A stretch of 64,000 nucleotides of DNA from the NCBI GenBank assembly GCA_018697195.1, contig CM031878.1, positions 38,051,893 through 38,115,892 of the forward strand, read 5' to 3'. Shown here piece after piece: positions 11,601-26,779 of this stretch. A model generated the notes under the pieces. It did not search any database. It worked only from the letters and a program-made list of their open reading frames with translations, and was not told the origin of the DNA. Within the stretch, counting starts at the first letter, position 1, and the number at the start of each line of letters is the position of its first letter. The position numbers and the translations under genes were made by a program. The stretch is from Certhia americana (Eukaryota; Chordata; Aves; Passeriformes; Certhiidae).

Positions 11601-14600
11601 CGAAAATAGAGGTTTCTTAGGCATCACTTTAGCAACTTTTTAAATTTAAGTGTCAAATAGGGCTGATCAATGGTTATAGTTGGCTAGCACTGGTTGAGTA
11701 TTTTTAGTGGTTGCCTCTGCTTTGTGCTTTATGAAACTAAGATGCAGTGTTGTAATTTTGAACAGCAGCCAGTAAACATACAGTACTACAGAAGGAAGGG
11801 TTCTTTACTATGAATTGGGGCCTCATGGAACATTTTTAAAATTGTTTTAAGACTTTTCTTGGAGGAAATGGAAAAAATATTTTTCTACATTTTAAGAAGC
11901 TTCTGTATAGGAATACTGATTCTTCAACTGTAGTCAGTCATAACAAGAAAATGGGTGTGATGTACAGCATAGTAAGTAACAGGGTTTTTCTTTAGCAACA
12001 ATGACCTGTTGTCCTAGTAAAAATTCTGTAATGATCAAGCATTAAATATTCTATTTAAATGTGCTCTCAAGATTGCTCTTAGCTTGCATGCTGTTGTGTA
12101 GAGATGAGATTGGTATAACTTTAACTTGGCACTTAAATCTATACCTACATAGCTAGACCAAATTCTGCATTTTCAAAGATTTGAGCTTTCTGTAGTTCAT
12201 TCTGCTTGATCATTGAATTTAATGCTGTGACCACCCAGTGCAGCTCCATGTGGTTAGCAGTTTCAAAACTATGGGAAACCACTTCCAGCTAAGGTTGTTA
12301 AACATAAAGGGAAACATTTTAAAAACATGTAATAATTGAATAATCCAAGTATTTAATTTTTTTTTAAGTAAAAAGTACTCTGTTCATCTTCTACAGCTTA
12401 TAAAAAATATCAATTGAGTTAGAATTTATCCAGTTAAACTGACAGCATGAAGGCTATTTGACCTGACAAATTTCTTCTGAATCTAAAACAAATAGAAAGT
12501 TCTGAATGTTGAATTTTTTAGCTCATTCAGTTTTATCTTTCTTAATTCTTGCTAGAGATTTCCTCTTAAATAATCAAGTGGGCATTTTATTTAAGTTTAC
12601 AGCAATGCTCTTTCAAAGAAGAGAGTGTTGTGTATATAACACTTTCAAAAGAGTGTGAGCCAGACAGTAGCACCCACAAAAAACCTTGGGCTGTTCTGAT
12701 TTTCCAGCTAAGCTGTAATTAAAAAGGGGATGACTATCAGTTACAAGGCTTTAGATGGCAAATTTAGGGCAAAACTCCAGACTGGTCTCAATCGATAGTG
12801 GCTGTAATTCAGAACTATAAGACAGTATTTGTCCACTCCCTTACAGTTACAGTACAGATTGTGATATATAAAAAATTTTATTTGAATACTATTCATTACA
12901 TTATGGTACATTAATTTTACATGGAATTACAAAATTCTAGGAAATATTTTGCTTTATTATATGAATAATGGACCTACACTTACATCATAGTTTATGTATT
13001 CCTAAAATCAGGAACAAAGGTTAAAAATTTACATTTAATTTGGCATTTCTTGCTGTTACAGTAGAGTTTTTGAATAGTTTCAAAGTTGTATTTCTTTCTT
13101 CATTCATACAGCAGCTTGAGCAACTTATTTTCCTGTATGATATCTTAATTCTAAAATTGAACACATACTGAGTTTGCTGCAATATGTCTACAATAAGAGG
13201 ATTACATCCTACTAGAATGGGATTTAGAAAATATTCTTCTTCATAGAATAGAGCTAAGCAGAGGTAATAAAATATGTATCCACATCTCTGTAGTTGTTTT
13301 CTTCCTCCCAAAAAGCATTGGAAAAGTCAATTCACTAACAGACTAAGGGAAAGTTACGACTGCAAAAAGCTATGTTCAACAGGAAACACTGAACAAGAAA
13401 TTTAAGGAAAATAATAAATGTTTATGTGACTAACAATTGCAGCTCTTGCAGTCCTATAGTACAAAGGTCAGTCCAAGGCCACTATCTGGTTGCGGTGTGT
13501 GGCTTAAAGCAAAGTAATTAGGCATGTGTTCTTGTGATATAACTGGTTAGCTTTTGAACCAGGTAAGGCCTGAGAACTGATGAGAATAAGCCAGACAAAG
13601 CACAGCTCTTGAGGACACAAAGCCAGTTTTTCTTGTTATGATTACCTCTCAGCCAAATCAATTTTGTAATTTGTTTCACTGTGTAGCTGTATAGGCACCA
13701 GAGCTGGCACAAGAAATGGTCCAGAGTGATGAATGAGCACTAGAATGCCCACTGAAGACAGCCCAGACCAGAAGCCTGCTTGGTGATGAGTTGCTACAGG
13801 TGAGAATCTAAATATCTGGAAGGTTGATATGGAGTCAGATGAGAAAGAAATGTGACCTTCATCATTTCTCATATAGAAATGAGCCAATCCTACTGCCCTT
13901 AAAATGGTGTTACTGGTTTTCAGTGTAGACCAGCTGATGATGTGAACTGTGCCCATAAATGGCAAAAGGACTGCATAAAATTCTGCTGTTTTAAATACCA
14001 AGGCTTCATAAACTGGCTGTCATTTTCCACTAAGGACTCATTCTCAGGTCAATAATTATTGAGGACATCAGTACCCCATAATATTACTTCACCTGCAGCG
14101 TAGTTTAGAATTGAATAATTTCTTTTCTGGGCTTTATGAATTATTCATTAATACTAGCTTCTGCACTTCAAACATCCCTAGAAGTTAGTGCATTATTCTG
14201 TTATTATTTTTTACTTGCTCATCTCATTGTATTTTTATCTTGAGCTGTGAGAAATAGGGAGTGCCTGAGAAAATCTAGTTTCATTCTAACACAAGAAGGT
14301 AGCAGACCATGTAGACAGAGCATAATGAGGAGAATTGTCATGTAGAAAAAGCATAGAAAAATCACAATTGCGATTGTGTAGCTGAAAGAAGAGAAAAATT
14401 ATGTAAGCAGCATAATGTAGTAAATCAAGAAGAAACTTTTCAGGTGCTTCTGAGTCATTAATCAGAACAACCAGTTATGTACCTATTTTTATTACCCTTT
14501 TAAAAATTAAATAAAATCTATTTATTTGCCATCTATGGGAGGGGTAGTGTAGCCTGTGCAAATGCTATCTTGCCTTCCCTGTACTTTTTCAGAGCCTCAC

Positions 14601-17600
14601 TCTACAGCTGAGAAGCGAAATTTCTCCATTCTGACTATCTGTTGGATGAAAAATGCAATGCCTTTGAAAATTGAAATAAACAACCTGCTCTATTCAATTG
14701 ATTACTAACAAATCTTGGTCTCCCAGACATATTTCACTCTTTTGCAAAACTCAGTGAAACTTACATCTGGTTAAAATAAGTGAACAGCTAGACTACATAA
14801 CTCTGTTTTTCCCATTTCCTCAGAAAATTAAATTAAAATCATGTAGTCATCTTCCTTAAGAGACAGGATTGAAGAATGTTTTACATATATAGCATTAATT
14901 TTGTGAAGTTTGGTCTCTGATAAGACTAATTAGTAGATCCATTGTTTGTGCAGAATTTTGCTTCTCCTTCTTGCATTTATTTCCCCTTAGCTGCAAAAGC
15001 TCTGTATTATTCAACAAGATGCCTGAAAATGGTTGTCTGTCCTTCATGGTTAATCTGTACAGTGAAAAGTACTGCCACTCACTGAGACCACCCTCTCCTG
15101 ACCTATAGACTACTGAGGTGTGTGTGGTGTGTTAGTCAATAACAACCACATGAAAAAAAAGGAGTTGCACACACTGAAAAGCTGAAGTATTTTACTGTGT
15201 GGCTGCTTCTGCCAATGGGGATTTCACAGGTGTTTGGAACTACTGTGTGCCAGCGCCAAAGGACTCTGGATACTTGGTCTTGGTCTCCTTGTTTCTGTGG
15301 GCTTACTAGCCCAAATACCACTGTGGACTCAGGTAGCAAGCCACAGGTGGCAAATGGGATTGTCATGTGTATCATATGGCAATCACAGGTCTCAGCGTGG
15401 TTTAATGGACAGAACTAGATTTTACACAACTTGCAAAACTCCCAAGTGCAGTTCTTGCCACAGAAGACTGTTAATTCAGTTTCTGGATGGCTCTCTCTTC
15501 ACAAGCTGCCTTATTGCAGAAGGCTCTGTGTGTCTTCTGACAGCTAAAGCGGCATTGATGAATTTTCATCCAAATAATGAAGTGGGCTAAAGTAGCCCCA
15601 TCTTGCCTGAGTCATAGCCTATTAATTTTTTCCATGATTATCTCTACATAGTGTGAGCTGAAAAAATCCAGTTAGGGGATGGAAGGTTTTGTGGACTTTA
15701 GGAGCAGCATGATTCATTGTTGTGAAGTAAAAATGGAAGATATGGTTAAAAATAAACAGAAATCTATAATAGGGTGATACTTAGATTTCTTCCAAGCTAT
15801 CTCTCTGTTAAAACTCACACATTCATCACTGAAAATCTTTGTTGGGACTGATTTGTTTTTTAGGAAAATCCTCAGTAGTAAATCTTTTAAGGTTTTTGAC
15901 CAGATTGCTGTAAAGTGATTTAACATAATTTTATGTGAAAATTTCCTCAGTGTTCCTTGCCTCCATGTACTTGATTTTCAGAACTGTTATCCTGGACATT
16001 TGAAATTGCTGTTCCAGAACTGGCTGAAGGTGAACTCTAAGCTAAATTCTCATGATCTAGACCTGGCACTTCACACCATTCCATGTGAATGTAAAAGAAT
16101 ATAGATTTGAATGTTTGGCAGGAAAATCTCTAGCCAACCTGTCTTTCAAAGAACATTGCAGAATACAACTATAAACAATATATTTCATCCTTCCTTCCCT
16201 GTCCTGCCTTTTGCAATTGATGCAGCCTGCCAGCTTCACTACCTGAGGCTGTCTAAATCTTTGTTGACTCTTTCTCTTGCTGACTTTGTATCTGCCACCT
16301 ACTATTTTCTTTCTGCCTATTGTCTCAAAGTGAGACTTTAAAAAGTTATCTGCTCCTAAAACTTCTCTGATGAGAAATCTGTAAGGATTCTATTGAAGAA
16401 CATTAGTTTTTCATCAATCCACTCATTTCTCTGGCATATTAATACACTGAATATGACCAAAGAAACAGGGAGCTTGATGGCACCAGGCTTTCTGTAGTGC
16501 TTGCAGGGTTCACAACTTTGATCTTGATCTTTGATATGTCAGCATGGAGAGTGCAGGATACAATAGACTACCACATGCAAGACAGACTTTGAAAAAAAAA
16601 AAAATATGTACTGTAAATGAAAATCCTCAGGACTAATTGTTTAAGATGGTGAGGAAAACTGACAAAGAGCTTACAAAGATTTTTTTCTGAATTTCTACGC
16701 AGAGGAGGTTAGTCAGTGAGACTTGCTAAAATCGTATACATCAGCTAGTGTAAAATGCTAAAATTTGAAAATCACTTGACACATGTATTTAGTCTACAAT
16801 TAGCTGCAAGATGCAAATTCAGAATAGTTGAAACGTTGAAGTTTTCTTGGGAGTACGGTACAACATAACCAACCAAGCTTCATGTACCAGGCATTTAGTT
16901 AGGTTTGATGTAGGCAGAAGCTGTTATTTCTTTTGCTTTTCCCTTCTCTCCACCACACTGCCATCAGTGGACAGAGGGATTTGTGCTTGTGCAGGATGCT
17001 GTTACACTTGGCTACTCAAGCTGCATAATGGTTACGGAAATGAGGCACAGAAATTCCCAAGCTCCTGTGTGCCTGCAGACCCCTATTTTGCTGACCACAG
17101 GCCTTCACAGTAGGTAGTAACCTGTGCCAGGATTTACAGGTGTGATTGAGTACAGTCTATTTTCACACTCAGGATAATTTTTTCTCTATCAGCTTACATG
17201 GGATATTGGAAGGGTTTTAAAAGTAAGTCCAAAGGAAATAGGTGGGCCCAAGGAATTAGATTGTGAGTGCAGCACTATTGGAATAATTTCATCTCAGCAC
17301 CCTTTCATAACATTTTTTGTTTTCTTGTCAGGCAATTCAAAAGAATTTAATTGACATGTATTTCTGATCCAATTTATGGAGCCACTCCCCTGTACACTTT
17401 CTGTGTAATGAATGCTAGAACACTAATACACTAATCAAGAAGTGAATGTGCAAAAGAGAATGCAGGAATCGATTGTGAAAATATTTTGTCTCCAAGATCA
17501 ACTTAATGAAGACTTTTTTTTTAGAGGTATAAAAAAAAAAAAATTAAAATCACCTTCAGAACGCATCTGTTTTCAATAGTCTGTAATATTCCCATATATT

Positions 17601-20600
17601 ACAAGCTTGGTAGCACAAACTTCAACATTGTGAGGCTGATTTGTTGGTCTTGAAAGGAATTATAAATGTATTTGATTCTTTAGCCGCCATGTAAACCAAC
17701 TTTGAAGGGTTCTATAGCCCCTCTAAATATGTCACTCTAGGAACTTCTTGCTAGAAGGAATAAGAAAAATCACAATATAAAAAACCCCAAACATTAACTG
17801 ATCTCAAAAAGGTCACAAAACAAATACCTTTTTGGATTGATTTGATTGATTGTCTTTTCCACACTACAGATATGGTTTACACATGCTTGTTTCTCAGTGA
17901 CGTAAGCATCTTGCACTTGCTCGTTTTTCTGTCCTTTTAGTGGTTTCAGTTAAAGTGCTTATGGAGCCATGAGATAGAGTAATCAGGTAATACATCCAGG
18001 TTAAAAACACTGTTTTGGTTTTGGTTTTTTAAGGGCAATTTTCAACTTGACACAGTCATTGACTCATTTCACTCATACAGTCCCACAAAGAGTAGTACCA
18101 GCATAACCTGTGCCAGATGAGGCCAGAGTGAGGCAGAGGAACCTCTCCAGATGTCAAGGGAAACACACACGCAGTCCATTGTCTCCCCTGCTCCTTGTCC
18201 ACAGGTGCCACTGGGGCAGGGCAAAGCAACTGCCTGGCATGAAGCAAACTTGGCTTCTTTTGAAGTTCCTGAAGAGTGTAAACGCCAGTGGGGTTTCTTT
18301 AAATGAAACACACCTATGGGCATTGCTTATCTGCTGCTGTGTGCATTACATTCCAGAGCATTCACCTCTTCAAGCCTGCAAGTGACTGGAGGAGGATTTT
18401 TCAAAAGCAGAAGGTCAACACAGAGGCCCATATCCAGAACGAAATGCTTTCCTTAATACTAAGTGCTATACATGGCAGTTGTTCATGGCAGCTACATTTT
18501 TATGCATTTGCAGGCTTAATATAGTAAGCATAATGTAAACATGCATCACTCTTTTGGCTCAGTGTTCATTCATGATTACTCTCATTGCAATTGTAGAGCT
18601 GCAAAGTGGTGCCTGGTTTTCTCTTACAGACACCTCTAGAGTAATTTCCTTAGGAAGTAAGCTCACTCTCCCCCATGGAAGGGCTTTCAGAAAACAGGGA
18701 AAATCTTTTCAATGCCAGCCACTGAAGACTGGACTGGAGTGCATGTGCTTATTTATTTATTTATTTAAAACTCCAAAGTATTTCTCTGTAACAACTTGTC
18801 AGCTAATGAGTTCTTTTTAAACGTGGCTCCTAAACAGTGTACACAGTATTGTTTTACTAATAGTTTCCAATTAATAGGCACTATAAAAATATAAACAGCA
18901 GGAATGGAAAAATCATTAGAAGAGTGGCTTTTGGCTTCTTTCATTCAGGCAAAATAAATGGGTTATATTGCTGCTGTTATTACTGATACAAGACATAAAG
19001 CAGATTAAAACAACATATGTTTTCAATACTAAATGCTGACTTGAGATGTGCGTGGATGCAGGCTCAAAACAGGAGAAATATATTGCTGTCAAATTGTGAA
19101 AAAAGACTGCTTATTCAATGGCTCTGTCTCTGTACACCACAAAAACACACAAAAAGTCCCTGACCCAAGGACTATGCAAACTATGATCAGCGATCTGCAG
19201 GAGAGGTGTAACTTAGGCTGTAAAGACAGAAAAAGTCATTCCATTCCTCAAGATGTTTTGCCTCCACCTATGCCATCTATTTAAATACCCTTTTTCCTCA
19301 AAGCAGGAGCAAACAGTGCTGTGCCTCCTAAGGAGCACTTATTTACACAATGATATATAGCTGCAGTTACCAGGGAAGGTGGATGTCTTATTCAGATCAG
19401 TGCTGGTACCTTAGCTAGAGTCTCTTACACACAAACAGAACTACTCAATGTGATTATCTACCAGTGTAGCCTGGAAATAGGTTATTAGGCACACCGGTAT
19501 CTTTCATGACAGGTTCAGGATCTCTGGGATACACTGAGAGAGGTTGAGTACATAGAATGAACACTGGTCCACAGTCCATAGAATGCCACCTCATATGTAC
19601 AATAATGCTAGCAGGAAGTCTCAGAGAGGTGAAGGGAAGGCACACTGATACTGGATGTGATTTGGAGCCATATGGAACTCATAGGAATTGTCTCAAAGAA
19701 GCAGCTTCAAAGGAGTGAGTTTAGGAGAATTTTATTCCAAGTTTTAAAACCACAGTAGAGCTAGTAAAGTCAGAACAATACAAATAACACATAACCAATT
19801 GTGTCCTGTTCCCGCCCTCCCAAGTCATATGCCTTACAAAATGCTTACAACCTCAGGGACAGAGAAAACAAGCTAAACCACCTGGACATGCTGCTTCTAG
19901 AAGCTGAGGGTTGCTAGCTGTTTTTCAGGTTACTAGCAAGACCTGACCCAAATTTGGACGTTAAATCTCCAAATGAAAATATCAAAAGAGAAGATGTAAT
20001 GAAATTTGCTATCAGAAGAACACATAACTAGGGAAGAGCTCTCCTGTCACTGCTTCATCCCACAGATAAACACCTTGGCTTCAAATGGCAAGGGTGAAGA
20101 AAGAGTAGAAGAAATGATGATTTGTCCTAGTCAGAGCTCAGCAGGCACTACCTACATTACAGAGATTATAAACTGATGCCAGGTCCTGAAAGTCTTCCAT
20201 CCCTGTTCAAGTAAAATCTTTTCTGTCCATCATCACTATCTTGGTGCCTGTGTCTCACTAGTAGTGTGTTGTTGAGTAGCTCCTGCTAATATGCACCAAT
20301 AATAAAGCCCATTCAATCTTTGCAGGCAGGTTAATGCAGGAATTAAAAGAATTTTTTCAACAAGAATCAGTATCTTTTCCAGCCCAAAACCTGCTGCTTC
20401 CTGTTCAAACTTTATTGATCTTTTTGGAATCTGTGAGCTTAGCTGATGAGGACGTGTATACATAACTGCAGCTTCAATAAGCAGAGTTTAAGGTTTCTCA
20501 AGGCAAGGCATCATTTCAAAGGGCAACCCAGGCAGTGGCTATGGACTTAGTCTGTGCACTTCTATCAGTCAGGTTTTGTATCTTCTGCTTTTAATATGGA

Positions 20601-23600
20601 AAAAATGGAAAAGATGACCTTCATAATCACTTTCAAAATGCTTATGCAAAACAGAGGTTTGACATAATTTTAAATTTGCTGCTATGCAAGTCAACAAGCT
20701 GTATAGATCATAACTTCGTAGCAGTGTGCTAGGCAAATATCTAATTTACAATGAGAAAAAGTATTTAGAAGGAAAATCAATTGGCAATGATTCCTTTTAT
20801 CACCAGAAGGATGCTTTGAGAGAAGGAAATCAGTGTTATCATTAAACATCTTGAATTTTCAAGACTAAAAAACTTATACATTGTCAAGTAGCACAGGTTT
20901 ATGTTCCTAAAAGCTCATATATTAAGTTTTATTAAGCTACATTTTTTGTCACAGACATTTTAACCTAAGTTATTCAGGCACAGTCTAACTTCGATAGTGA
21001 ACTGAATAAGATATAGATGATACTTATGTAAGTACATAGGTAAATATATAAGTATATATTAAAGTAATAGCATTAAAGTAATAGCATTAAATTCTGCCCT
21101 CAGAAAAATTAATTGTTGAAATATGAAACAATAAACACTTGTATTTATAATATGACCCAAAACTCTTTTGAAGTTCAAGCCTTGTAAACAGCTATGTTTC
21201 TAATTACTTCATTTTTAAACATTAATTAATTAAATTAACGAATTAATTCTTTTCATGTTGTGTTTTTAAAGATTCTGATTTATAGAAATATGTTTCTTTG
21301 CAAGCTTCTACAGTCTTAACCAGAATGAAAAAATATGGTACCATTTTAAAATAATAAACTACACTGAGGAAGTAGAACAGCACTTTTAAAACAGCAACAT
21401 TTCAGTGTGAAACTGCCAACACATTTACTGCCTAATGCCTATATTTAATTAAACCAGCCTGTGAGCATAACAAAGAATGCAACTTCTATGTTTTTGAAGA
21501 TGGTCCAGTGTGCATTCCACATGGACTCTGTGTGTGGTCTTTTCATGGTCAGAAAACAATATTCTTCTCATGTCCCATGTTTTCTGTGGTAATCTTCGCT
21601 GGCTGTGTAGTCCATCCAAGTGCTGAACAGTCATTCTCTTGCAGATTCACAATGAAACCCTACAGTGTCCAGCATTGCACGTAACAAATGCTTTGCTCTT
21701 TGTATTAGTCTGTAACCAACTGTGAAAGCTCTGTAGATGAGCTTGTTGTATCCACCTTTTAACATTATAGGTTTTACTTTGGTTAGCGTGGAAAAGTGGT
21801 GTCAGTAATGCCTTACATTTTTTTATATGTACTCTAAATTGCATTTTTATGCTAAGCTATAAGGTTCATTCATTAGCTCTTTCAGTTTGGTAGTGAAAAC
21901 ACTGGTTATGAGAAGAGCCAGAGAGGCCTAAGAGGGGGTTCTGCACCGCCAAAGAAGGAACTGAAGAATTTAGTAACATTGCTAAGCCATGCAAAATTTT
22001 CCAGAGTATTTATGAACAGGAAATCTGAAAACAGACAGAATAATCTCTTAGAAGACTAGTAACTCATAAGTGATAAAATTTTTCTTATCAGCTTACTTAT
22101 CAATTTTTTTCTTGAGATGTTAATTTTGTATTTTTGATGTTTGTGTATCTCAAGACTTAATGGTATGTTCAGATGATCCTTCAAGTTTCAGTGAAAAATC
22201 CCTCGGTTGGGTAAGGGTGTCTTAACTACACTCTGTCTTCAACAGGGAATTCAATTTTCTTTAAGAGGAATTAAAAAACATTATAAGCAGAAATGGCTTT
22301 TTACAGACTATAGAACACTAACTGACAGCTATGTGGTTCTGATGCCATTAGGAGGCCTGAAGCTCCATTGCAGACAGGTTTGACTAATACCCTGGTTTCA
22401 GCCACATCTCCCTTACACAGAGGGAACAGAGTGGAAGAATGGAAAGGTATTTGAAGATGCTCTAGCCCTTTTGGACAGTCAAGAAAGAGAGGGATAGCTG
22501 GGTATTCATAATGCTGGAGAGTGGTTCATCACTGACTCATACAAGCTGTCCCCCTCAATGAAACAGGAAGAAACCAGTACAATAGAGGATTTGTAGAGTG
22601 AAGAAGAAGGGAAGGACTTAGCATCATAAGGCAATAAATTGTTGTTATTATGAAAGATGTTATGAAACAGTTTGTGGTTCTAAGATTAATTTTAGTTCAA
22701 GCTTCAACTTCAGAGCAGTTGCCAGTTGCTGACACTCAAACCATCCTTCCTTCAGTTACAAAATGGGGAACAAGCAGAGTAGAAAATACCCTTCTGTAAA
22801 CAGCTATTCTCCTGCTTACCTACATCTATATAACAGGCTCTGCAAAGGGCTACACTCTGCAAATGCTCTTGAGACTCCCTGTGCCAAGGCTGGTCACTAC
22901 ATATTCCAGAAAATATGGATTATTCATATTTGACCATATGTAATGGTCCATTCCCAATCCAACATGAGAAATTTATAGGATGCAGCTCTTTCTGCTGCTT
23001 TTATGGCAGAAGGATATTAGTCTAGGTTTTCAGTCATCTGACAAAATATCTTCAGCAACAACACAGGAATGTGGGCTTTTTTTACTAGGTCTTTGGTTAT
23101 AGTCCAAATTGTAGCTGTAGTATGGGTGAATCTGTGAAACTAATGCACTTGTGCACTCTCACATGACAAAAATGATAGGTAAATTGCCTTTGAATTATAT
23201 TGAAAGAGATTTTTGACTATGTCAAACCACCAACATATTCAAATGCATTTTTATAAATGGGACAATTGTTAATTTAATTACTCATCCACTCTTATGATGA
23301 ACTTCCCTCTGTCCCCAACTGCAGTCTTAGTTGTGGCCCCTCATAGTTAATCTCTTCTTTAAGAGAGAAGTAATTTTTGTTGTAAATGATAATGCATTTC
23401 AACTATTTTGGTATCCAAAGCAAACTACTTTTAAATATTGCAACAGCCTTAAAAGATTAGATTTTTTGGGGCTTTTTTACTACTGTGGCTGTCTCATCTT
23501 GTAACTCTTCCATGTTTTTTGTCCCTCCCCCAAATTATTTTGGACAGGGAAACAATAGAATGAGCCATTCTCCATACACAGTATTTTGTTGCCAGAGTGA

Positions 23601-24114
23601 AACAGTCTAAGGAGTAGCATTCTTGCTAGATAAATATGCTTGTGGCTACAACGACCAAGGAATAAACAGGATGAAGTTGTGAGCCTCAATATTTTGTTTA
23701 CTAGCTGCCAGGAAGGAAAATCTGTTCTGCAGAAAGGTCCTGTAGGAATTAAAATATGATTTGGTGTGAATGACTGCACCCTGAACCCAGACTCACAAGT
23801 TCAGAGAAGCAGGCAGGTGGTATGCAATTATAATGGTAGCAGAGAACAAATCAGGAGAAATTGCTATTTTTTATCCATGTGCATTCTTGACATGAGATGA
23901 GGGAGCAGGCAGCAATATTTCACAAGAATGCTTTCACAGTCTGCTCAAATGGAGAAAGGGGAGAGAAACCCAGAGAAACCAATTCTTCTGGAGAACCAAA
24001 TCCTCATTTCTGCCCATTACATCCCAGCTGCCCTTAGAAAAACAGCCAGTGAGTAAAGTGGTGGCTGTAATCTGCAGAATAACCATGGCAAGTTCTGCTA
24101 CACTCTTGAAGGTC
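8686..24114. other. long AT-rich non-coding stretch, nothing recognised
   Basis: More than 15 kb with no gene, RNA gene or interspersed repeat that I can name. Open frames stay at or below about 119 codons and have no family resemblance. Small local features are short A/T runs and a 14-bp tandem duplication near 21061-21090 (units of TAAAGTAATAGCAT). It may be an intron or gene desert. Conserved non-coding elements could not be tested without a comparison genome. Confidence 0.55.
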
Positions 24115-24119
24115 CTGGG
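24115..24119. repeat. target-site duplication CTGGG, left copy
   Basis: Five base pairs directly next to the TG end of the left LTR, identical to 29194-29198 at the other end. Five-bp duplications are usual for ERV-L-like and several ERVK-like integrases. Confidence 0.7.
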
Positions 24120-24567
24120 TGTTGTGGTTTAGGAATGGTATTCTCAAATTTAGTATTCTGGCTAAAGAGAAAACTAGGAGATGCTCTCCCCCTTTCTATG
24201 GTAATAGAGAAAAAAAGAAAGAGATTCCAGGTTGAGATAAGAAAAATAACAGTAACAGCAACAAAATAATAACATAATACTAATAACAAGAGTGTTCAAG
24301 GAGAGGATGATTTACAAGCACAAATGCTCACCAAACTCAAGACAAAGAAAAACAGTGGCAGAGAGGCCCTCTGGCCACCACATATTTTTCCTGGCCACAA
24401 GCCACCTTTTTCCTGGAAGCAAGAGTCCCATACTTCTGCCCCCAGCAATGACCTGAGGTGGTATAGAGTAACAACCAAGATGCATCAACACACCTGCATG
24501 GCTCCAGGCTCCCTTCCCTCAGTGCTACTGTGAAAATTTAACTTTGTCCTGGCTGAAAACTAGGATG
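24120..24567 (-). repeat. 3' LTR of the old provirus
   Basis: About 448 bp that align along their length with 28754-29193. Shared landmarks are the opening TGT..TGG..GGTATTC block, the AACAGTAACAGCAACA block and the closing AAAAC.AGGA block. In plus orientation it begins with TG at 24120. The terminal CA expected at the other edge is mutated. A polypurine-like stretch lies just inside the element (minus strand of about 24568-24585). Confidence 0.8.
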
Positions 24568-24922
24568 TTATTCACCTTTTATTTTGTACCATACATGACC
24601 TGCCCAGACCCACATTTTTAAAATATATAGATATATACATATATATATACATACCTATAAATAAGAACAGGCATCATTTCCATAGTCAAGTTCCAACCCT
24701 CCAAGTTGTCTGTTGAGTTAATTTACTCCATAATTGTGGGTTCTATCCATCCTAGATGTCTTCCAGGGCAGAAGGGCTAGTTTGCTGTTGGGGTTGCAGT
24801 CTGCATCAGGAGCTCATCATGACTGCTGGAGCAGCCCATCCTTGTTGTTCATGGCAGTTCTGGCTACACTGGCAGTGTCATTCAGCAACCAATATTATAT
24901 AATTCAACATTACAGACACTTC

Positions 24923-26560
24923 TCACCCCCAAATAAAATCCCCTTGAGGTACACAGCACATTTCCTGGTCCCTGTGCATTATCCACCAAGTGCACTCAGG
25001 TCTTTGAACAAAAATAATTCCCAGGATGGATTTGCCTTTACTTGAGGCAGGACTAATCCAAACTGTATTCCCCAAAACTTTTCTTGTATGCATTATGGGG
25101 ACCTTATCCCCTTGTGTAGTACATGGAGGCTTTGTTTGGGCAGGGACAGCTCCACTGATAGAGCCTGGGGTGTTCACTAAACCAGGTGGCCTTAGCTAAA
25201 TGTAGAGCCCAATGTTTGAGGGTCCCACCACCCATGCTTTCAATGTGGTTTTTAACAGTCCACTGTTCCATCTTCCCAGAGGCTGGTGAGTGAGAGGGAA
25301 TATGATACAGCCACTTAATACTGTGTTCCCTGGCGTGCTTGTCCAGGAGGTTGTTTTGGAAACGAGTCCTGTTGTCTTACTCAGTTCTCTCAGGGGTGCC
25401 AGGTCACCACAGGACTTGCTTTCCAAGGCCCAGGATGGTGTTCCAGGCAGTGGTGTGAGGCACAGGATTCTTCTTTAGCCATCCAGTGGCTGTTTACAGG
25501 AGAACATAGCACTTGCCTTGGCAGGCCTGCAGGAGTGTGAGGTAACCCATCCTCCAGGACTCCCCTTACTTCTGCTTTGACCATTGTCTACCTTTTCACA
25601 GAGGCTTTAGTTGGCCTGTTTGATCCCAGCACATATTTCAGAGCTATGGATAAGTGGGGATAGAGTCTGTGATTAAGCCCATCCCTTGATCACAAGCCCT
25701 TATGGGTGTTGTATTTTTTCCCTGATGACTGGAGGTGTCACAGGCCCAGCAAGTCAGAAGTCATTCACTCTTATTGCCAGTCCAGATCCTCTTGAGACAT
25801 TTAAACCTGGCAGCTCAATCCACCCATCCATTGTTGCAATGCTGTTTAGCAGCCCAAGTCTTGGGCACACGTGCATCTCATGGTGAACTTTTACAGCCAA
25901 CTCCTCTCTCCAGGCAGTGACATCTTGCCACAGTTCAGCAGCTCAGGAGGGTTTGTCTCTGCACTCCCAATTGGTCTTTTTCCATCATTCCAGCCACCTC
26001 CACAGAGCATTTACCACCATCCATGAGTCAGCATAGAGGTAGAGCACTGGCCACATCTCTCATTCAGTGATATCTAAAGCCAGCTGGGCAGCTTTCAGCT
26101 CTGCAACCTGACTTGATCCACCTTGGCACCCAATTGCTTCTGTGACTCTCTGTACAGGGCTCCATACAGCTACTTTCCATTTTCAATGTGTCCCTACAAA
26201 ATGGCAGGAACTGTCAGTGAAGAAAATGTGTCACTTTTTGTTTTCAGGTAGCTGGTTATATGGTGGGAACTCGTCAGCACATGTCACCTTCTCCTCCTCC
26301 TTCTCCTCTGATGGGGGTTTGAAATGTTCACTTTCAGGCCAGTTAGTGATGAATTACAAGATCCCTGGGATAATTGGGTCTTCTAATTTGAGCTTGCTGT
26401 GTGATCAGAGTGATCCACTTACTCCCTGTAGGATCAGTGCCATAATGTGTGAAGGGTACTTTCCCTTTGAGAATCCAGCCTAACACTGGAAGGCAGGATG
26501 CCAGGAGTGGTGTCAGTCACTTCTGGAGGAGAACAAACCCCTTCTTAAACTGTATCTCTT
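24923..26560 (-). pseudogene. pol: RNase H and integrase relic (old provirus)
   Basis: Order and sequence parallel 33038-34980 of the younger provirus. The C-terminal integrase domain is clearest: 25177-24923 is open for 84 codons with the GDKV, GNTVW and CTWW blocks that also occur in the younger copy. The zinc-binding and catalytic core parts (about 25200-25960) and the RNase H part (about 25980-26560) are interrupted by many stops and frameshifts. No functional product is expected. Confidence 0.75.
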
Positions 26561-26779
26561 TTTCTCTTGGGGTACAGCAAGTCTTGGATCCTATGTATCC
26601 CCAGCTATAAAATCCTGGGAGCTGTCTTCGAATCTCCCCATGTAACTTTTTGCCAGTGGCTCCAGGAAGGACCACTCCCCGTCTGTGGTGCAGAGCATAT
26701 ATTTCTCATCTTGTCCTGTCCTGACCGGCCATGGGGTTACCATTCTTGTTCCATTTCACATGACAGAGAGGTTTTACAA

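Noticed and set aside
13642..14001. 119-codon minus-strand ORF
   Set aside because: No family pattern, no CpG or splice context. Length is within chance for 64 kb.
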